Part shown: piece after piece, positions 60,469-64,000 of the stretch
Position numbering within the stretch: the stretch's first letter is position 1
How the letters are laid out: each line of letters begins with the position of its first letter
Assembly (NCBI RefSeq): GCF_001042475.2
Contig: NZ_LECW02000004.1
Coordinates: 310,001-374,000, forward strand
From: Bacillus glycinifermentans
Lineage (GTDB): Bacteria; Bacillota; Bacilli; Bacillales; Bacillaceae
Length of the DNA stretch: 64,000 nt
Direction of reading: 5' to 3'
Notes under the pieces: model-generated
What the model was told of the DNA's origin: nothing
What the model saw: only the letters and a program-made list of their open reading frames with translations
Database searches by the model: none
Translations under genes and position numbers: made by a program

Positions 60469-62796
60469 TTACGGGGAATATACTGTATCATATGGAGGAT
60501 GAAGCAAAAATGTTCCGTCCCCTCTTTTAAATAGGTATTGAACCGCCCCGTCCCTGTCTGTCCTGAAAACCTTGACCTGATGACGCTTTAAAACCTCCAG
60601 CACCTCCTCATGCGGATGGCCGTAGCGATTATTTTCCCCAGCGGAGATAAGCGCGATTTCCGGCCCGATTTGTTTGATCAATTCCTCCCCTGTCGACCCT
60701 TTGCTGCCATGATGGCCGACTTTCAGGATATCGGCTTTCAGATCCGGATAGGCTTCGATGATCTCCCGCTCGCCCTGCTTTTCCAAGTCGCCGGTTAACA
60801 GCCAGCTGAAGCCGCCCGCCTCCATCCATAAAACGAGGGAACCGTTATTTTTGCTGCTGCCGTCCGCTGTCTCCGGCGAAAGAACGTCAAACACCAGATC
60901 ACCGATCTTCAAGCGGTCTCCCCTTTTGGCTGTTCTCACATTCACGCCCCTTTCTGCAGCGAAGCGGAGGAGCTTTTCATCCGCCGGCTCAGCAGCATAA
61001 CCGATCGGCACAATCAGTTGTTTCACTTTATGCTTCCTGATCAAAACTTCAGCTTCTCCAATATGATCCTGATCAGCATGAGTCAGAATTAATGCATCGA
61101 GTTTTTTAACCCCTTTTGAAGCGAGGAATGGCATTAACACTCGATCTCCCAAGGAAAACTCATTTTTCCTTTTTCGCCATTTCTCCGTGTTGAAAGAAAC
61201 GATTCCCCCTGTATCGATCAAAACATGCCCGTTTTGTCCGGGCGCGCTGACATATATGCTGTCACCCTGCCCGACATCCAGCATCGTAACTTCCCCTTCA
61301 CTGGTGAGATACGGCGCGGCGGCGTGAAACAAAAAAGCGCAGGCAAGCAGACAAACCGGGATGATGAGCCTTTGAAAAGTTGCCTCTTTTTCCATAGAGA
61401 TGAAAAGGAAACATATTGCAGCAAGGTAAAAAAGCAACTGGAGGACATCCGGCTGGACTGCCGAAAATGTGAAGAAATCAACGGAAGAAACAGTTTTAAC
61501 CACAACATGGCTCCACCGGAGCAGCGCATCGAGTACACCAATTGCAAGTTCCCCAAGCGGGGGCGCAATCCATAATGCCGATAAACCGGCAAATGACAGC
61601 GGCATAACAGCCAACACATAAAACGGTATAAAAAATAGATTCATCAGCACGCTGAGAAATGAAAACTCTTGAAAGTGAAAGAGAAGAATCGGAAGAGAAC
61701 CGAGCTGGGCCGCAAAGGAGGAAAGCAATAGTCGGGCGGCTTGACGTTTAGACTTTACTAGTATTTTCTTCGAGAGAATAAAGACGAATGACGCTGCAAA
61801 GGAAAGCTGAAAACCGGCCTGAAACAGCATGTAAGGGCTGTATAACAAAAGGACGAGAAAGGCGATGCTGATCACCTGGGCGCTCCTTAGACGATTCTTG
61901 CACAATGAAGAGACGAGGTAAATGTCAGTCATGAATGCCGCCCTCAGCACTGAGGGTGACCCTCCTGTTAACACGGCGGCAACGGGAAGCATGATGATCA
62001 ACGACCATTTTGCACATTCTCTCGTCATGCCGATCCGCAGCAAAATGTAGAAAAAAGCTGCTGAAATAATCCCAATGTGAAGACCGGAAATCGCCAAAAG
62101 GTGGATGATCCCGAGCGTTTGATATCCGTCAAGCACTTCTTGCTCGATCAGAAACCTGTCGCCGAACGTCAGCGCCTGCACAATACCAGCGGATGATTCG
62201 GGTACATTTTTTTCTATAAAAGCAAGTCCGGCCTTGCGGATTTTCAGCAAAAACGGCATCAGGCCGCCTCCGGACTTGCAGCTTTCGATCGACTGAACCG
62301 TAAAATTCCAGTGGATCCCCTGCTGGCGTAAATATTCTTTATAGTCAAACGTCCCGGGCACAGTCTCTTTTTTAGGCGTTTTTAATTCGCCTTTCATAAA
62401 ACACGTACTCCCCGGATCGAGCGCTGACAGCGCCGCTTTTTCCTGTGGGGACTTTATGATGTAGCCCGCTTTCACCGCCTCTCCTTCAGCCGTTTCGGCT
62501 GTGAAAGCGAGGCGGTCCCCGTCGATTCTGGGAATATCGCGAATCGATACGGCCGCATGGTATGCGCCTTCCCGGTAACTCGACGTATTCGATCTGTCAA
62601 TGATGAGAAAATAACTAAAATAAAAACTGCAAACAAGTGTACAAATGATAAAGAGGAGAAATTGTTTTTTAATCAGACAGAGGATGAAAAACAGACATAA
62701 AAAGGCGGCTAAAGGGAGAAGAGAGGAGCTTTGAGCGGAAGCAATTCCGGCCGCCGCCGAAATTGCTCCGCAAGGAAGGATGCGGTAGGTGCCCAT
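60469..62796 (-). CDS. comEC: ComEC DNA uptake channel protein
   Basis: 775-residue membrane protein that carries transforming DNA across the membrane. It has hydrophobic segments at the N-terminus, an outside OB-like domain (about 60-200), the Competence membrane domain (about 215-480; HLLAISGLHIGIISAAFF), then a metallo-beta-lactamase-like domain at the C-terminus with TMLDVGQGDSIYVSAPG near 510 and LTHADQDHIGEAEV near 565. It is last of the comEA-EB-EC row. ComK would control it through a site outside the window. Confidence 0.95.
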   Translation of the reverse strand: MGTYRILPCGAISAAAGIASAQSSSLLPLAAFLCLFFILCLIKKQFLLFIICTLVCSFYFSYFLIIDRSNTSSYREGAYHAAVSIRDIPRIDGDRLAFTAETAEGEAVKAGYIIKSPQEKAALSALDPGSTCFMKGELKTPKKETVPGTFDYKEYLRQQGIHWNFTVQSIESCKSGGGLMPFLLKIRKAGLAFIEKNVPESSAGIVQALTFGDRFLIEQEVLDGYQTLGIIHLLAISGLHIGIISAAFFYILLRIGMTRECAKWSLIIMLPVAAVLTGGSPSVLRAAFMTDIYLVSSLCKNRLRSAQVISIAFLVLLLYSPYMLFQAGFQLSFAASFVFILSKKILVKSKRQAARLLLSSFAAQLGSLPILLFHFQEFSFLSVLMNLFFIPFYVLAVMPLSFAGLSALWIAPPLGELAIGVLDALLRWSHVVVKTVSSVDFFTFSAVQPDVLQLLFYLAAICFLFISMEKEATFQRLIIPVCLLACAFLFHAAAPYLTSEGEVTMLDVGQGDSIYVSAPGQNGHVLIDTGGIVSFNTEKWRKRKNEFSLGDRVLMPFLASKGVKKLDALILTHADQDHIGEAEVLIRKHKVKQLIVPIGYAAEPADEKLLRFAAERGVNVRTAKRGDRLKIGDLVFDVLSPETADGSSKNNGSLVLWMEAGGFSWLLTGDLEKQGEREIIEAYPDLKADILKVGHHGSKGSTGEELIKQIGPEIALISAGENNRYGHPHEEVLEVLKRHQVKVFRTDRDGAVQYLFKRGDGTFLLHPPYDTVYSP

Positions 62797-62802
62797 GTTA
62801 CA

Positions 62803-63372
62803 TTACACGTAGCTCGTAAACAGCTTATTCGCCTGTTCATGTATTTTTTTGATCTCCGTTTCTTCAAGCCCCGCCTCTGACAGCTTCTGTATCAGATCTG
62901 CTACAAACGATAATTTCTCCTGATTTTTCAAATCGATAATCATTTCGTCAAGTTCTACCTGTTCCACCCTGACTGAAGCCTGTTCAAAAAGCTCAACGGC
63001 ATACGGATGATTCTTATAATCCTTTGCATAATATATCGTTTTGATGCCTGATTGAATAATTGATTTACAGCATTGGATGCACGGAAAGTGAGTTACATAT
63101 ATTTCAGCGCCTTCTGTCGGCACTCCGAATTTTGCGCATTGAAGGATCGCATTCATTTCCGCATGAATGGTCCTGACACAATGCCCGTCGATAACATAAC
63201 ATCCTTCGTCTGCACAGTGGACCCCTCCGGCGATTGACCCGTTGTAACCCCCTGCTATGATTCGTTTATCCCTGACAATCGTCGCCCCGACAGCGAGCCT
63301 TGTACAAGTGCTGCGAAGCGCAAGCAAATGGCTTTGCGCCATGAAGTATTGATCCCAAGAAATGCGTTCCAC
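62803..63372 (-). CDS. comEB: ComEB, dCMP deaminase-like competence protein
   Basis: 189-residue deoxycytidylate-deaminase-family protein. The zinc motif is TIHAEMNAILQCA near residue 70 and FPCIQCCKSIIQSG near 95; a further His/Cys-rich part (GVHCADEGCYVIDGHC) binds a second zinc. It is co-transcribed with comEA and comEC; in B. subtilis it is not essential for transformation itself and helps position the machinery at the pole. It ends 6 bases before comEC. Confidence 0.93.
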   Translation of the reverse strand: MERISWDQYFMAQSHLLALRSTCTRLAVGATIVRDKRIIAGGYNGSIAGGVHCADEGCYVIDGHCVRTIHAEMNAILQCAKFGVPTEGAEIYVTHFPCIQCCKSIIQSGIKTIYYAKDYKNHPYAVELFEQASVRVEQVELDEMIIDLKNQEKLSFVADLIQKLSEAGLEETEIKKIHEQANKLFTSYV

Positions 63373-63440
63373 GTTGAATTCCCTCCAAATACGATGTAAG
63401 ACTTCCCTAAGTTTACATATGATTGTCCTTTGACGTCAAT

Positions 63441-64000
63441 TTACTTCACCGATATTGACGATTTTATTTTTTCAAATGTTTTTTCTCCGATGCCCGAAAC
63501 GTTTGTAATGTCTTCCACCGTTTGAAACGGACCGTTCTCCTCACGGTATGCTGTGATCGCTTCCGCTTTTGAAGGTCCGACGCCCGGGATCGCCTGAAGC
63601 TCTTCTGTTGAAGCGGTATTAATGTTAACCGTTTCTGCTTCGCCTCCCGCACCGGTTTGAACGCCTTCCTCGCCTTCATACGGAATATAAATCACCATCC
63701 CATCCTGAAGGACAGCGGCCAGGTTGACTTGTTTCTCTTCTGCATTTTTCACGGTACCTCCCGCCTTTTTCAGCAAATGATGCACCCTTTCGCCCGCCCT
63801 CATCTCATAAACGCCGGGCTTTTTGACGGCGCCCTTCAGATCGATCACAATTTCGTCGTTTTCTTTCGTTTCCTTTTTGGCAGCACGGCCGGATGAAGAA
63901 GCGGCGGCCTCTGCCGGCACAGCATTGCTCCCGGCTGGTTCGCCGCGTATGTTTGACATCACAGCGACCGCGATGATAAAAAGTGCTGCAAGCATTCCTC
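63441..64000 (-). CDS. comEA: ComEA, DNA receptor for competence (5' end outside the window)
   Basis: Partial; about 184 residues are visible and a few N-terminal ones are missing, judged from the truncated membrane segment at the edge (MLAALFIIAVAVMS). After a flexible Ala/Ser/Glu linker comes a SLBB-like domain (IVIDLKGAVKKPGVYEMRAG) and a C-terminal helix-hairpin-helix DNA-binding pair (GVGPSKAEAITAYREENG; VSGIGEKTFEKIKSSI). It binds incoming double-stranded DNA at the cell surface. An ATG at 63995 has GAGG just upstream but would shorten the anchor, so I leave the gene open. Confidence 0.93.
   Translation of the reverse strand, partial: GMLAALFIIAVAVMSNIRGEPAGSNAVPAEAAASSSGRAAKKETKENDEIVIDLKGAVKKPGVYEMRAGERVHHLLKKAGGTVKNAEEKQVNLAAVLQDGMVIYIPYEGEEGVQTGAGGEAETVNINTASTEELQAIPGVGPSKAEAITAYREENGPFQTVEDITNVSGIGEKTFEKIKSSISVK

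Overview
The window is chromosomal DNA from a member of the Bacillus subtilis group. The best fit is Bacillus licheniformis or B. paralicheniformis. This rests on gene order, which matches the B. subtilis comE-dnaK-glyQS-sigA-nfo-ispG-sodA-pbpA region, on protein sequences close to B. subtilis ones, and on typical strong AGGAGG ribosome binding sites with frequent GTG/TTG starts. No database search was run; names come from recognition of protein families and of this conserved order.

Layout, left to right. 1-16.5 kb: pbpA (partial), yqgE, sodA, yqgC, yqgB, yqfZ, ispG, yqfX, yqfW, the zinc-uptake operon znuC-znuB-zur, yqfU, yqfT, nfo, cshB, yqfQ, ispH, yqfO and trmK. These cover oxidative-stress defence, isoprenoid synthesis (ispG and ispH), zinc homeostasis, DNA repair and RNA helicase functions. 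16.6-21.1 kb: an accessory island between trmK and cccA. It holds nfi (endonuclease V), four intact small immunity-type genes, and broken pieces of coding sequence between them. 21.4-33.4 kb: cccA, sigA-dnaG-yqxD, ppsR-ccpN, glyS-glyQ behind a T-box leader, recO, yqzL, era and cdd. 33.5-42.7 kb: dgkA-ybeY-pgpH, phoH-yqfD-yqfC, the yqeZ-floA-yqfB membrane-stress operon behind a SigW-type promoter, and rpsU-yqeY. 42.9-64 kb: yqeW and a GNAT gene, then the heat-shock operon hrcA-grpE-dnaK-dnaJ-prmA-rsmE-mtaB with its CIRCE operator, hemW, lepA, yqxA-spoIIP-gpr (sporulation and germination), rpsT, holA, yqzM and the late competence genes comEC-comEB-comEA (comEA runs off the right edge).

Most of the window is core genome with well-known functions. 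The one region that looks accessory and poorly explained is the island. There each small immunity-like gene lies directly behind the last codons of a decayed upstream reading frame. Two of these decayed tails share an LWER..NK ending whose stop codon overlaps the start of the next gene, and the two genes that follow are paralogues. I read this as a chain of toxin-tip/immunity cassettes of a contact-dependent (LXG/YwqJ-like) polymorphic toxin locus, in which the toxins have decayed and the immunity genes were kept. That is inference from sequence reading only.

Other points of note are a terminator-like hairpin that contains the yqfC ribosome binding site, a promoter-hairpin arrangement in the ispH leader, a duplicated terminator around a palindromic element next to sodA, a glycine-rich tandem repeat in yqfQ, and an oddly spaced start for yqeW. 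No rRNA, tRNA, CRISPR array, insertion sequence or prophage was seen.
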